A stretch of DNA of 64,000 bases from CAYRGC01 sp964423795 (GTDB lineage: Bacteria; Patescibacteriota; Gracilibacteria; Peribacterales; Peribacteraceae). The notes beneath the pieces were generated by a model. That model made no database searches. It saw nothing but the letters and a program-made list of their open reading frames with translations, and was not told where the DNA came from. Positions 29,784 to 38,333 of this stretch are shown here, in pieces. The stretch is from assembly GCA_964423795.1 (NCBI GenBank), contig CAYRGC010000005.1:1-64000 (forward strand), given 5' to 3'. Position numbers and translations under genes: made by a program. Each line of letters opens with the position of its first letter. The stretch's first letter is position 1.

Positions 29784-30150
29784 TTTTCGTGTTGTAGGAA
29801 TAATGCTTTCGCGAAGAAGCAAAGAGAAGCCGATGACGAGAAGCCCGTGGTGAGCAAGTCCGCCGAAGCGGACGAGCCGAACCAAGTCCCGTCGGGTCCG
29901 CCATCCTTCGTCTCCGCTCAGGATGACATCCTGGAGACAAGAGCAAAGAGACGAGAATCCTGTGGTGAGCGAGTGAGCGAAGCGAACGAGACGAAGGGAG
30001 TCCCGCTTGCCCGGCGAAGTCAGCCGACGCCGACGAAGCGGGGTCGGGTCCGCCAGCATAAATACGCGACATCAACCCTCTCCACAGTCTTCAACTTCCC
30101 CCGAGACTCCTCGTAGCGCCGCAGCGCGTAGTGGGGTCGGGTCCGCGATT
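29784..30150 (+). repeat. tRNA-Asp 3'-tail array
   Basis: Downstream of the tRNA, copies of its 3' end recur. GTCCCGTCGGGTCCGCCA is exact at about 29886-29903. A split copy follows (GTCCCG near 30000, then GGTCGGGTCCGCCA ending near 30056), and GGGTCGGGTCCGC ends near 30148. Each is preceded by a core-repeat variant with a central hairpin, for example GTCCGC CGAA GCGGAC in the first and GAGCGAAGCGAACGAG with ACGAAGGGA in the second. A reverse-orientation core (TCCTTCGTC, TCCGCTCAGGATGACA) follows the first copy. Confidence 0.85.
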
Positions 30151-30166
30151 TTTTCTTCTGCCGGAC

Positions 30167-31126
30167 TCACTTCTTGTCCGTCAACGCCTGCAGGCAGGCG
30201 GCGCGCGTCGCGAGGACATTCCTGCCGCAACCGGCATTCGCCATCGTTCCGTCGTCCTGCGTGTCGGCAAGAAACAGCTTCGTACGTAGTCCGTTCTGCC
30301 GGAGAAAATCCTCGCAGAAACGCATCCGTTCGACGGACGCGGGGCGCAGCGATTCTCCGCCGACCGAATGACCGGCGTTGAACGACGACAGCTTCACGCG
30401 GAACGCGGCCGCGCGATCGCGCAGATGCCGCACGATGGACCGCATGTTCCCGTCCGAATCCGTCTGACCGTCGATCATCGGAACGTTCAACGTCACGGGG
30501 AAGCCCATGACACCGATGCGCTCGAGAGCGGGGAACACCTCGTCGATCGGCGGGGCGGGACGGGGAATGAACGCGTCGTGAACGAGAGGGCCGTAATAGC
30601 TGTAATGGAGACGCAACCGTCCCGGGGCGTAGCGCGCGGCCAGCTCCTCGAATGCCGGAAGGAAACGCTTGTGATTGACGCCGATCGTGGAGAGACCGAG
30701 GTGATCCATCGGGGGTTCTTCCCGATCGAGCAAGACGCGCGCCGCGGCCAGCGCCTGAAGGTTGCTTCCGGCGTCCCCGTCGGCAAAGCCGCCCGCGTCG
30801 ATGACGCGGATGTTCGGCGCCGATCTGCGCAGTCGCACGTGTTCGTCGATCTGACGCACGATTTCCTCGGACGTGAATAGCGGTTTTTGCAGCGTGTCGG
30901 GAAGACCGCTGGGGCAGACCCGCTCGCAGCGACCGACGCAACCGTTGGACACCGAAAAACTGATCGATAACCGCTCGCCGTTGAGGAAACTGGCCGAGTC
31001 GGCGTGGCGACTCCCGCCGTCGGGCGCGTCCGAGAGGCGCACGAGGCATTTCATGATGCGTCGATCGGGCGCCCCTTCCACGATCAGGGTGTCGTCCGTC
31101 GCCGAGAGGATATCGAGCGACTTCAT
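30167..31126 (-). CDS. RlmN/Cfr-like radical SAM protein with atypical cysteine spacing
   Basis: 319-residue protein resembling RlmN/Cfr RNA methylases. An N-terminal cluster motif NGCVGRCERVC is followed by LFTSEEIVRQID, and a C-terminal NAGCGRNVLATR matches the region of the RlmN methyl-carrying cysteine (ACGQL). The cluster cysteines are spaced CX3CX3C instead of CX3CX2C, so cluster geometry or function may differ. ATG 31126 is used because TATGAT lies six bases before it. A second, canonical RlmN would be expected elsewhere. The substrate is unknown. Confidence 0.65.
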   Translation of the reverse strand: MKSLDILSATDDTLIVEGAPDRRIMKCLVRLSDAPDGGSRHADSASFLNGERLSISFSVSNGCVGRCERVCPSGLPDTLQKPLFTSEEIVRQIDEHVRLRRSAPNIRVIDAGGFADGDAGSNLQALAAARVLLDREEPPMDHLGLSTIGVNHKRFLPAFEELAARYAPGRLRLHYSYYGPLVHDAFIPRPAPPIDEVFPALERIGVMGFPVTLNVPMIDGQTDSDGNMRSIVRHLRDRAAAFRVKLSSFNAGHSVGGESLRPASVERMRFCEDFLRQNGLRTKLFLADTQDDGTMANAGCGRNVLATRAACLQALTDKK

Positions 31127-31191
31127 TGCGCAATCATACGACAAAGCGAAACGGCAGTGGCTATTTTGCGAGTACCTTTTATCATTGATCC

Positions 31192-32016
31192 ATGCGCCTT
31201 CCCCGCCGTCCGCTCTTCTGGATCCTCGCGATCGCCTGCCTGCCGGTGATCGCCTATGCGCTCCTCCTGCTCACGACCCGTCCCCGCGGCGACCGTCTCT
31301 GGGCGGATGACCAGGCGAGGGCCGCGACCGTGGAGACGAAAGGCAACCTCGTCATCGTGCACGATCTCCGGGACTTCCAATACGTCGGGACGACGAAGGT
31401 GGTGCAGCAGTTCCGCGATCAGACGTACGACGCGGACAAGATCATGGACGTGTCGTTTCTCACCTCCCCGTTCAAGACGCTGCCGTCCGCCGCGCACACG
31501 TTCTTCAGCTTCCGCTTCGATAGCGGGCAGACGCTCGCCGTCTCGGTGGAAGCGCGCCGCGAGAAGGACGAGGCGTACAGCACCTGGAAAGGAGCCCTGC
31601 GACAGTACGAGCTTTTGTACGTGTGGGGGACCGAGCGAGACCTGGTGCGCCTGCGCGCCGTGGCGCGCGAGGACAAGATCGAGATGTTCAAGACGGCGCT
31701 GACGCCCGCGCAGGGCAAGGCGCTTCTCCTGGCGCTCGCGCGGCAGAGCGAACAGGCACGGACATCGCCCCGCTTCTACAACACACTCGTCTCCAACTGC
31801 ACCACAGAGGCTTTCCGCGCCCTCAACGCGGCGCTCGGGACCTCGCTGCCGACGTGGGGAACACGCATGATCCTCTCCGCCAAGACCCCCGAGACGCTGG
31901 CGGAAGCGGGTCTCATCAAGGACACGATCGACCACGCGAAGGCGGACAAGACCGCGACGATCCGTTCGATCTCGAACGACGCTAAATTCTCCGAACGCCT
32001 CCGGCAGGCGAATTAA
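31192..32016 (+). CDS. DUF4105 (Lnb N-terminal periplasmic-like) membrane-anchored protein
   Basis: 274-residue protein with an N-terminal membrane anchor (FWILAIACLPVIAYALLLL). The DUF4105 hallmarks are HTFFSFRFDSGQTLAVSVEA with RREKDEAYS, and FYNTLVSNCTTEAF, with conserved Cys-Thr. The domain is extracytoplasmic and cysteine-peptidase-like; the substrate is not established. TATCAT lies six bases before ATG. Convergent with the 43-residue membrane gene, their stop codons overlapping. Confidence 0.85.
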   Translation: MRLPRRPLFWILAIACLPVIAYALLLLTTRPRGDRLWADDQARAATVETKGNLVIVHDLRDFQYVGTTKVVQQFRDQTYDADKIMDVSFLTSPFKTLPSAAHTFFSFRFDSGQTLAVSVEARREKDEAYSTWKGALRQYELLYVWGTERDLVRLRAVAREDKIEMFKTALTPAQGKALLLALARQSEQARTSPRFYNTLVSNCTTEAFRALNAALGTSLPTWGTRMILSAKTPETLAEAGLIKDTIDHAKADKTATIRSISNDAKFSERLRQAN

Positions 32017-32144
32017 AGGCGCGCGGTGAGCGTGCTCGACAGCGCGAGACACACCGTCGCGACGAAGACCCAGATGCCGAGCGCACGCCAGACAGCGGCG
32101 TCGGCAAGAAATTCTTTGAACGTGGGTTTGCGTTGGGTATTCAT
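32013..32144 (-). CDS. 43-residue single-pass membrane protein
   Basis: Reads MNTQRKPTFKEFLADAAVWR, then a hydrophobic helix ALGIWVFVATVCLALSS and a short TARL end. The strongest promoter in the window serves it: TTTACA, 17 bases, TATAAT, then six bases to the ATG, so the message should be leaderless. Its stop overlaps that of the DUF4105 gene on the opposite strand. No homologue is recognised by eye; size, amphipathic N-terminus and membrane helix are typical of small regulatory or complex-stabilising membrane proteins. Confidence 0.75.
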   Translation of the reverse strand: MNTQRKPTFKEFLADAAVWRALGIWVFVATVCLALSSTLTARL

Positions 32145-32153
32145 GTTGTTATT

Positions 32154-32182
32154 ATTATACAATATTTTTAGATATATGTAAA
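32154..32182 (-). promoter_or_regulatory. Sigma-70-type promoter, leaderless
   Basis: Minus strand TTTACA (32182-32177), 17-base spacer, TATAAT (32159-32154), and the ATG of the 43-residue gene at 32144, leaving no room for a leader. Confidence 0.88.
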
Positions 32183-32195
32183 TATCCTGCTACCT

Positions 32196-32286
32196 CCATC
32201 CCTAGCCCTTCTTCCAAAGGAGGAAGGGAATTTCCGCTTCCGTGTACCCCTCTCCTCCGGAGAGGGGCCCCGATGGGTGGAAGAGG
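32196..32286. repeat. CCCCTCC-type palindromic repeat
   Basis: CCATCCCTAGCCCTTCTTCC with AAAGGAGGAAGGG, then CCCCTCTCCTCCGGAGAGG with GGCCCCGATGGG: the same family as 12106-12250 and 49050-49155, here between the 43-residue gene's promoter and the M23 peptidase end. Confidence 0.7.
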
Positions 32287-33348
32287 TCACTCGAGGTACA
32301 GCAGCGGGTTCTTTTTGACGCCGTTCACGCGGACCTCGAAGTGGATGTGGATGCCGGTGGGCCCGTGGACGAGACCGGTATTGCCCATCCAGGCAACACG
32401 CTGACCACGGCTGACCGTGTCACCAACCTTCACGTAGAGCTCCTTGTTGTGGCCGTAGAGCGTCACGAGTCCGTTGCCGTGATCGATCTCGATCACGTTG
32501 CCGTAACCGCCGTTCCACCCGAGATCCGCACGGATCACGGTGCCCGCCTCCGCGGCGAAGATCGGTCCGCCTCCGCGGGTCTGGATATCGAGCGCGTAGT
32601 GGCCGGGATGGAAGTTCTGGGTGATTTGGCAATTCTCGCAGGGCATCTGCAGCGTCGTCGCGGTGAGGACAGCGGCCGCGGCGGGGCCGGCGCCGGGATT
32701 CGCCGTCGCGGCCGCGGCGGCGGCAGGGGCGTTCGGGAGGTTCAGGCGCAGTTTGATCTCGCGCTGCGGCAAGCGGTCGACGAAGCGCAGTGCCTCGCTC
32801 GTCGCAAGCTCCGGAGAGATGGCGCCGATGGGCTTGCCGCCCGGGATGATGAGCTGTTGGCCCGCCACGATGTACCCGCCGCGCACGTGGTTCTGGCGGA
32901 CGATCGCGTCCTGCGGGATGTCGTAGAGCTCGGCGATTTTCGAGAGCGTCTGTCCGCGACGCACAGTGTGCAGCACGCCGTTGACCGGGAGGATGATCAG
33001 ATCCTGGCCCGGCTTGATGCCTTCGTCATCCTGAAGGCCGTTGGCCCAGCGGATCGTCTCCGTGGTGACGCCGTACTGGTTGGCGATCCGATCGAGCGAT
33101 TCGCCTTCCTTCACGGTATGCACCATTCCCTCGCTATACGCGAGGCGCGACCCCTGCTCGCCCACCGAGGAAGTCTTCATCAGGAAACCGTCCTCCACGA
33201 AAAGGAACTGGCGGGAGGACGTGGTCATCTCCTCCGCGCCGAGCGCGGTGGTCGGCACGTAGGGGGGCAACAGGGCGGCGACGAGGAAAACCGCAGCCAG
33301 GAGGAGGCGCAGGCGCAACGCGATCCAGTGGAGGACGGGGGAGCGCAT
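32287..33348 (-). CDS. LysM-containing M23 metallopeptidase
   Basis: 353-residue envelope protein. A signal anchor (LRLLLAAVFLVAALLPPYV) is followed by two LysM domains at about 76-120 and 126-170 (HTVKEGESLDRIANQYGV; HTVRRGQTLSKIAELYDI). After an Ala/Pro linker comes an M23 domain at about 240-345, with zinc ligands in GHYALDI and IHIHFEVR. It probably cleaves peptidoglycan cross-links or activates amidases during division. It is in a run of minus-strand envelope genes with the D,D-carboxypeptidase and FtsQ. Confidence 0.93.
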   Translation of the reverse strand: MRSPVLHWIALRLRLLLAAVFLVAALLPPYVPTTALGAEEMTTSSRQFLFVEDGFLMKTSSVGEQGSRLAYSEGMVHTVKEGESLDRIANQYGVTTETIRWANGLQDDEGIKPGQDLIILPVNGVLHTVRRGQTLSKIAELYDIPQDAIVRQNHVRGGYIVAGQQLIIPGGKPIGAISPELATSEALRFVDRLPQREIKLRLNLPNAPAAAAAATANPGAGPAAAAVLTATTLQMPCENCQITQNFHPGHYALDIQTRGGGPIFAAEAGTVIRADLGWNGGYGNVIEIDHGNGLVTLYGHNKELYVKVGDTVSRGQRVAWMGNTGLVHGPTGIHIHFEVRVNGVKKNPLLYLE

Positions 33349-33356
33349 GGGAAACG

Positions 33357-34223
33357 TCAGGCGCGAAGATCATCGAGCGCCCGGAGCACGACCTGCATGT
33401 CGACGTACCGGGCGGCGGAATTGAGCAGGACGACCAGGAATTCGCGTCCGTGCTCCTGCACGACGGACACGAGGCATTCGCCGGCACCCACCGTGGTACC
33501 CGTCTTGCCGGCGACGACGGCGGTGTGCTTGTGAAGGAAGGCGTGCGTGTTCGAGAGCGCGACCGTGCGGCCTTCCTGGCTCACGATCTTGGCGTCGCTC
33601 ATGGACATCCGCGCGCGGATCTCCGGAAAGCGCAGGGCGAAGGCGGCGAGCCACGCGATGTCGCGGGGCGTGGACCACTGGTTCTCGTTATCGAAGCCGA
33701 TGGGATTCTCGAAGGACGTATCCTGCAGCCCGAGCGCGCGGGCGCGCTGGTTCATCTTCTCGGCGAAGACGGGGATCGAGCCGCTGTCGAACGCCGCGAG
33801 GGTATAAGCGGCGTCGTTCGACGAGGAGATCAGCAACGCCGAGAGAAGATCGCCCACGGTGAAGGTGTCCCCCGCGGTGAGGTACCGCTCGCCGTCGAGC
33901 ACGGTGGCCGCCTTGGGCACGGTGACGACCTCGTCCAGGGAATGATTCTCCACGACGAGCACGGCCGTCATGAGCTTGGCGAGGCTCGCGACCGAGCGCC
34001 TCTTGTCGACGTTGCGTCCGTAGAGCGGCTGGGCGCTCTGCAGATCCACCACCAGCACGCCGGAAGCGGTCATCCCCCGGCCGATATCAGCGAGGAGGGA
34101 CCCGCCTTGGGACGGCGCGGGAAGCGCGACCGAGAGGTGATCGGCCGGGACTGCCGGGACATCGGGCAACTCCCACGCCGGAATCATCCCCATCATGAGG
34201 ACAGAGAGGACAGCGGTGACCAT
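33357..34223 (-). CDS. D-alanyl-D-alanine carboxypeptidase (S11 family)
   Basis: 288-residue penicillin-binding enzyme that trims the terminal D-Ala from peptidoglycan stem peptides. The motifs are SLAK near residue 80, SSNDAAYTLA (SxN) and GKTGTTVGAG (KTG). ATG 34223 is preferred over 34286 because TACAAT ends eight bases before it and a signal peptide (MVTAVLSVLMMGMIPAW) begins there. It lacks the C-terminal beta domain and amphipathic anchor of PBP5, so it is a short form. It lies eight bases upstream of the M23 peptidase gene, so the two probably form an operon. Confidence 0.93.
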   Translation of the reverse strand: MVTAVLSVLMMGMIPAWELPDVPAVPADHLSVALPAPSQGGSLLADIGRGMTASGVLVVDLQSAQPLYGRNVDKRRSVASLAKLMTAVLVVENHSLDEVVTVPKAATVLDGERYLTAGDTFTVGDLLSALLISSSNDAAYTLAAFDSGSIPVFAEKMNQRARALGLQDTSFENPIGFDNENQWSTPRDIAWLAAFALRFPEIRARMSMSDAKIVSQEGRTVALSNTHAFLHKHTAVVAGKTGTTVGAGECLVSVVQEHGREFLVVLLNSAARYVDMQVVLRALDDLRA

Positions 34224-34370
34224 CTGCCGGAATTGTAGCGCCGGAGAGGGATGCCGGGAAGCGTTCTCTTGATTTTTCTGCGTCAAAAACAGGTTCTGTC
34301 AAAATCATGGCGAGCCCTTCCGTCCGCCGAAAAGAGACGGCGGATGCCGCACGAACACCCTCATATCGGT

Positions 34371-35342
34371 TCACCGGAAGACCACGCGTCCGTTGAGGCG
34401 GAGATCGACGTACCGTTTAACCTCCTTCGTGCCGACGGCCTTGAGGAATGTGCGGTATCGCGCCAGCTGCTCGGCAAGCGGCGTCTTCACGTCGAACCAG
34501 AGGCTGAAACCGCCCATGTCCAAGTGGTATTCCTGGCCGCGGACGTACACCGTCCTTCCCTTGCTCTGCTGTCCGAACTGCTCCGCGAGCGCGGTCTCCG
34601 TGTCGCGGATGCGCTGCAGGAACGCCGGGGAGAGGAGCGGGGTGTTCGGCACCGGGCGCACCGCCCAATCGACGATGGTGAGCGTGAGCAGGTTGCTGCC
34701 CGACTGCGCGCTCGGCGTGCTCACGTAGATCCCGTTCTCCGTGAGGTAGTCGTACTTCTGCACGGCGGCCTGCTGGAGCGCGGGATTGAAGAAACCGGCC
34801 CCCGAGCCCGCGGCGGGGGGCGGCGGAAGACCGGGGGCGACGGACGATTTTGCCCCCTCGATGAGCAGGCGGGCGACGACAGGCTTGAGCGTGACGCGCA
34901 CGATGAGCTTGTGGGGGTAGGACTTGCGGATGCTGACCGTGTCCAAATCCGGGATCACTTCGCGCAGCGGTTCCGTGACGTCATGCGTGCCCACGAAGAC
35001 CAGATGCTTGCCATAGACCGGCGTGAGCGCGGAGACGACCTGGCGCACGTCGACGCGCGTCTGGGTGCGCTGGATGGAGATCTCCCGCACCTCGAACATG
35101 GGCGAGAAGAGCGCGAACGCCACGGCGCCGACGACCGCGATGGCGATCCCGAAGGGGAACCACCTGCGCGTGAATTCCCAGGAGGACCGCGCGAACGCCG
35201 CGCCGCGTCTCGCGGTGCGCTTCCAGCGCTCGACGTTGCGCTTGCGCGCCTTCGCGTGCCGGCGCCGCACGAACGTGCGCGTCTGCGTACTCACCCGACG
35301 TCGGAATTGTCGCGGCAAAGGACGCCGCGGTCGTTCGAGCAT
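34371..35342 (-). CDS. ftsQ: FtsQ/DivIB-type cell division protein
   Basis: 323-residue bitopic division protein. A very basic cytoplasmic N-terminus of about 60 residues precedes a membrane helix (FPFGIAIAVVGAVAFALF) and a POTRA domain at about 87-160 (VREISIQRTQTRVDVRQVVS, DTVSIRKSYPHKLIVRV). The C-terminal beta domain ends YVDLRLNGRVVFR, typical of FtsQ. TACGAT lies eight bases before ATG. It would connect early and late divisome proteins. No other division or cell-wall cluster gene adjoins it. Confidence 0.85.
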   Translation of the reverse strand: MLERPRRPLPRQFRRRVSTQTRTFVRRRHAKARKRNVERWKRTARRGAAFARSSWEFTRRWFPFGIAIAVVGAVAFALFSPMFEVREISIQRTQTRVDVRQVVSALTPVYGKHLVFVGTHDVTEPLREVIPDLDTVSIRKSYPHKLIVRVTLKPVVARLLIEGAKSSVAPGLPPPPAAGSGAGFFNPALQQAAVQKYDYLTENGIYVSTPSAQSGSNLLTLTIVDWAVRPVPNTPLLSPAFLQRIRDTETALAEQFGQQSKGRTVYVRGQEYHLDMGGFSLWFDVKTPLAEQLARYRTFLKAVGTKEVKRYVDLRLNGRVVFR

Positions 35343-35378
35343 CGGGGATTATCGTAGCAGACGGAACGACGAGGATCG

Positions 35379-35470
35379 GAAATGATAGCCGGATATCGAC
35401 GATGCCAAGGAATCCGAGGATATCGAGGATCCTCGGAATCTTCGGTTTCTTCGGAATCCTCGGTATCCTT
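35379..35470. repeat. Word palindrome between divergent ftsQ and glycosyltransferase
   Basis: GACGATGCCAAGGAATCCG, AGGATATCGAGGATCC and TCGGAATCTTCGG, TTCTTCGGAATCCTCGG form a long imperfect inverted repeat with words TCCGAGGA/TCCTCGGA. The same vocabulary occurs at 7609-7665. Because both flanking genes start here, it cannot be a simple terminator; it reaches to the -10 region of the glycosyltransferase. Confidence 0.65.
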
Positions 35471-35477
35471 ACTTCCG

Positions 35478-36578
35478 ATGAAACTCGCCCTCGTCGCGGA
35501 CTGGCTGACGACCTTCGGCGGCGCCGAACACGTCCTGGAGGAGCTCCATGCCCTCTGGCCGGACGCGCCGATCCATACGAGCGTGGCGCGCCCCGAGGCG
35601 CTCGGCCCCCTCAAGGACGCCGACATCCGGGTCACCCGCCTGCAGCGGCTGTACCGTCTCACGGGAAAGCACCAGCTGCTCCTGCCGTTCCTGCCGCGGG
35701 CGATGGAAAGCATCGACCTGCGGGGGTACGACGTGGTGCTGAGCTCGTCCCATGCCGTCGGCAAGGGAGTGATCCCGCCTCCCGCGGCGACGCACGTGTG
35801 CTACTGCCACACGCCCATGCGGTACGCCTGGGAGATGGAAGCGCAGTACCTCGACGACTTCGGCGTTCCCGGGTTCCTCCGCTCGCGCGCCCGCGCGCTC
35901 CTCTCGCGCCTGCGGCGCTGGGACCTCTCGACGGCGAAACGCGTCGACGCGTTCATCGCCAACTCTCGCGAGACCCAGGAGCGCATCGCGCGCATCTACG
36001 GACGGGCGTCGGTGGTGGCCAACCCGCCGGTGAACGATCGCTTCCTCGCGGCGCCCCTCTCCCCGCGGGGGCGACGCAAGGGATATCTCGCGATCGGGCG
36101 GCTCGTGCCCTACAAGCGCTTCGACCTGCTCGTGGAGTGGGCAAACGCGACGAAGAGCGACCTCACCATCGCCGGGCGCGGACAGGAGGAGAAGCGGCTT
36201 CGCGCCATGGCGGGACCCACCGTGCGCTTCGCGGGCTTCGTAGCCGACCGCGATCTGCCCTCGCTCTACGGCGGCGCCGAGGCGCTGCTCTTCCCCGCGC
36301 ACGAGGACGCCGGCATCGTCCCCCTGGAGGCCCAGGCGAGCGGTACGCCGGTGATCGCGTACGGCCGGGGCGGGGCGCGCGACTCCGTGGAGGACGGGAA
36401 GACGGGTGTCTTCTTCGCCGAGCAGACCGTCGCGTCCGTCACGGACGCGGTACGGCGTTTCGAGGGTACGACCTTCGATCCCGCGACGGTGCGGCGCTGG
36501 GCCGAGCGGTTCTCGAGCGCCCGGTTCCGCGAGACGGTACGGGACGTGATGGAACGCGCTCGCGACCTCAAGCGCTGA
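35478..36578 (+). CDS. GT4-type glycosyltransferase
   Basis: 366-residue cytoplasmic sugar-nucleotide transferase with GT-B fold. Visible features are ALVADWLTTFGGAEHVLEEL at the acceptor domain, THVCYCHTPMRYAWEME, LAIGRLVPYKRFDLLVE, and the donor-site EDAGIVPLEAQASGTPVIAY with GRGGARDSVEDGKTGV. The overall pattern resembles mannosyl- or rhamnosyl-transferases of surface polysaccharide synthesis. TATCCT lies shortly upstream with no Shine-Dalgarno. The specific sugar is unknown. Confidence 0.9.
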   Translation: MKLALVADWLTTFGGAEHVLEELHALWPDAPIHTSVARPEALGPLKDADIRVTRLQRLYRLTGKHQLLLPFLPRAMESIDLRGYDVVLSSSHAVGKGVIPPPAATHVCYCHTPMRYAWEMEAQYLDDFGVPGFLRSRARALLSRLRRWDLSTAKRVDAFIANSRETQERIARIYGRASVVANPPVNDRFLAAPLSPRGRRKGYLAIGRLVPYKRFDLLVEWANATKSDLTIAGRGQEEKRLRAMAGPTVRFAGFVADRDLPSLYGGAEALLFPAHEDAGIVPLEAQASGTPVIAYGRGGARDSVEDGKTGVFFAEQTVASVTDAVRRFEGTTFDPATVRRWAERFSSARFRETVRDVMERARDLKR

Positions 36579-36611
36579 CGCGGCGTTTCCCGGAGGGGTA
36601 GGATGGAACCG

Positions 36612-37385
36612 ATGCGTCGTCGACCGGATTCCCACAAGGGCGAGAACGGCAAGGTCGCCGTGATCGGCGGTTCCGCGCCGCAGCACGGCGCACCCCTCTT
36701 TTCCGCGCTCGCGGCGGAAGCCGGGGGAGCGGACCTGCTCTTCGTGCGCGTGCCGGCCTGCCACGCGCTCGTGGCGCGGACGGCGTCGCTCAACTTCCAG
36801 GTGACCCCGTTCGCCGGCGACGAATTCGCGCGGGCGGACCTGCGCTCCACGTTGGAGCTGCTCGCGACCGTCGACTGCGCGGTCGTCGGCCCCGGCATCG
36901 CCCGGGACGCGGCGACGCTCGACGCGCTGCGAGAGCTCGTCCGCTCCGCCCCCTGCCCCCTCGTGCTGGACGCCTCCGCCCTGCAGCCCTGGACGCTTCA
37001 GGCGGCGAAGGGACGCGGCTGCGTCGTGACGCCCCACCTGGGCGAACTGGAACGCATGGGCATCGACCCCTCCGCGATCGCGGGAGCGGCCGCCGAGTAC
37101 GGCGTCACCGTGCTCGCGAAAGGACCCGTCGACCGCGTGACCGTGGGAGACGGCACCGTAATCGACATTGAGGGCGGGGACCCGGGCCTCACGGTGGGAG
37201 GGACGGGCGACGCGCTGGCCGGCCTTGCGGCCTCGCTGCTCGCCCAGGGCATGACCGCTCCAGACGCGTGCGTCCTCGCCTCGCGCACGATCAAGCGCGC
37301 GGGCGTGATCCTGCGCGAGACGCGCGAGACATACGCGACCCGCGACGTGATCTCGCTCATCCCGGTCGTGCTGCGGCACGACTGA
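36612..37385 (+). CDS. nnrD: ADP-dependent NAD(P)H-hydrate dehydratase
   Basis: Repairs hydrated NADH/NADPH using ADP. The 257-residue ribokinase-fold protein shows KVAVIGGSAPQHGAPLFSAL, CAVVGPGIARD, VLDASALQPW, VTPHLGELERM, VLAKGPVDRVTVGDG and GLTVGGTGDALAGLAASLLA. The epimerase half found in fused YjeF proteins is absent. ATG 36603 overlaps the TAGGAT -10-like box, so ATG 36612, seven bases after that box, is preferred. It follows the glycosyltransferase by 33 bases. Confidence 0.9.
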   Translation: MRRRPDSHKGENGKVAVIGGSAPQHGAPLFSALAAEAGGADLLFVRVPACHALVARTASLNFQVTPFAGDEFARADLRSTLELLATVDCAVVGPGIARDAATLDALRELVRSAPCPLVLDASALQPWTLQAAKGRGCVVTPHLGELERMGIDPSAIAGAAAEYGVTVLAKGPVDRVTVGDGTVIDIEGGDPGLTVGGTGDALAGLAASLLAQGMTAPDACVLASRTIKRAGVILRETRETYATRDVISLIPVVLRHD

Positions 37386-37442
37386 ATCACCGCGGAAGGA
37401 ATCGGGTTTGTGCGGCTCGTCTTTGCTCGTACACTGCCGCCG

Positions 37443-38096
37443 ATGCCGACCCGTTCCCGCGCCGTCTGGTTCCTCCCCGGTCTTGTGGCCGGCGTGCTGC
37501 TCGGTGCCTCGCTGCCCAAGAAGACGCCCTCCGTCGAGCCCCAACCGAGCGCGCTCGGATCGCTTATCGAGAAGCGTGTGCAAGAGCAGCAGGTGGAACC
37601 CGTCCGTTGCGGAGCGGAAGTCGATACGGAGGGATGGAAGACCTTCCGCGATGAGGGGCTCGCCGTGGAATTCCGGTACCCCCCGAGTTACGAACTCGCC
37701 GTCGACGGCGACACGATGACGCTCTCTCCCTCCGACGGGAGTCCCGACGGAAAGATCGTCCTGGAAAAATTCCGCGGAGTGCCCCAGCGGGAAGTGACGA
37801 GGGACTGGCAGATGGCCTCCTGGAAAGTGGCCGATCGCAAGACCTTCGCCATGACGAGCGGCTACTTCAACGACGACGCGGGAAAACTGTGGTCGACCTA
37901 CCTCTTCATCCGCGATTTCCCCCTGGGCAACGGCGGCAGCTCATTCCCCATGGTCCGCGCGACCATCGCCTCGCCGATCACCGCCCAGGAATACGCCGCC
38001 GCCAGGCGGGCGGGAAACGTCGACTACGAGAGCCTGCTCACCCTCCCGGAACAGATCCTCTCCACGTTCCGGTTCCTCCAAAACGAGGAGCTGTGA
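37443..38096 (+). CDS. Hypothetical secreted or membrane-anchored protein
   Basis: 217-residue protein with an N-terminal hydrophobic anchor (AVWFLPGLVAGVLLGASL) and a predicted extracytoplasmic alpha/beta domain beginning WKTFRDEGLAVEFRYPPSYE. This layout is often seen in PsbP-like or other small lipoprotein-like domains. TACACT lies seven bases before ATG 37443. No function is assigned. It is the last gene before a 460-base region with a possible structured RNA. Confidence 0.65.
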   Translation: MPTRSRAVWFLPGLVAGVLLGASLPKKTPSVEPQPSALGSLIEKRVQEQQVEPVRCGAEVDTEGWKTFRDEGLAVEFRYPPSYELAVDGDTMTLSPSDGSPDGKIVLEKFRGVPQREVTRDWQMASWKVADRKTFAMTSGYFNDDAGKLWSTYLFIRDFPLGNGGSSFPMVRATIASPITAQEYAAARRAGNVDYESLLTLPEQILSTFRFLQNEEL

Positions 38097-38333
38097 CGCC
38101 GGGGGAGCGAGGGTGTCGCCAAGAAGCGACAAACCAACCGGACTTGAGAAGGAGAAACAACCCCTTTTAGCGATTCTGAAGCATTTTCGGGGTGTGATCG
38201 AGTCCGGAAGATGGAATGCGTTCTTGACGCCGTGTCAGGATCGATTGACTAGTTTTCACGACGTTTTCCCGGGAAAGAAGATGTGTCTCCGGGGGGATCG
38301 GAGTACCATCGCCCGAGTCTCAACGGCGCGTCA

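Noticed and set aside
29784..30150. CRISPR array at the repeated units after tRNA-Asp
   Set aside because: Repeats are copies of the tRNA end with unequal spacing and no cas genes; spacers are themselves repeat variants.
35469..37583. Minus-strand open frame of 704 codons over the glycosyltransferase and nnrD
   Set aside because: Spans two unrelated plus-strand genes with clear family motifs; composition is that of a shadow frame.
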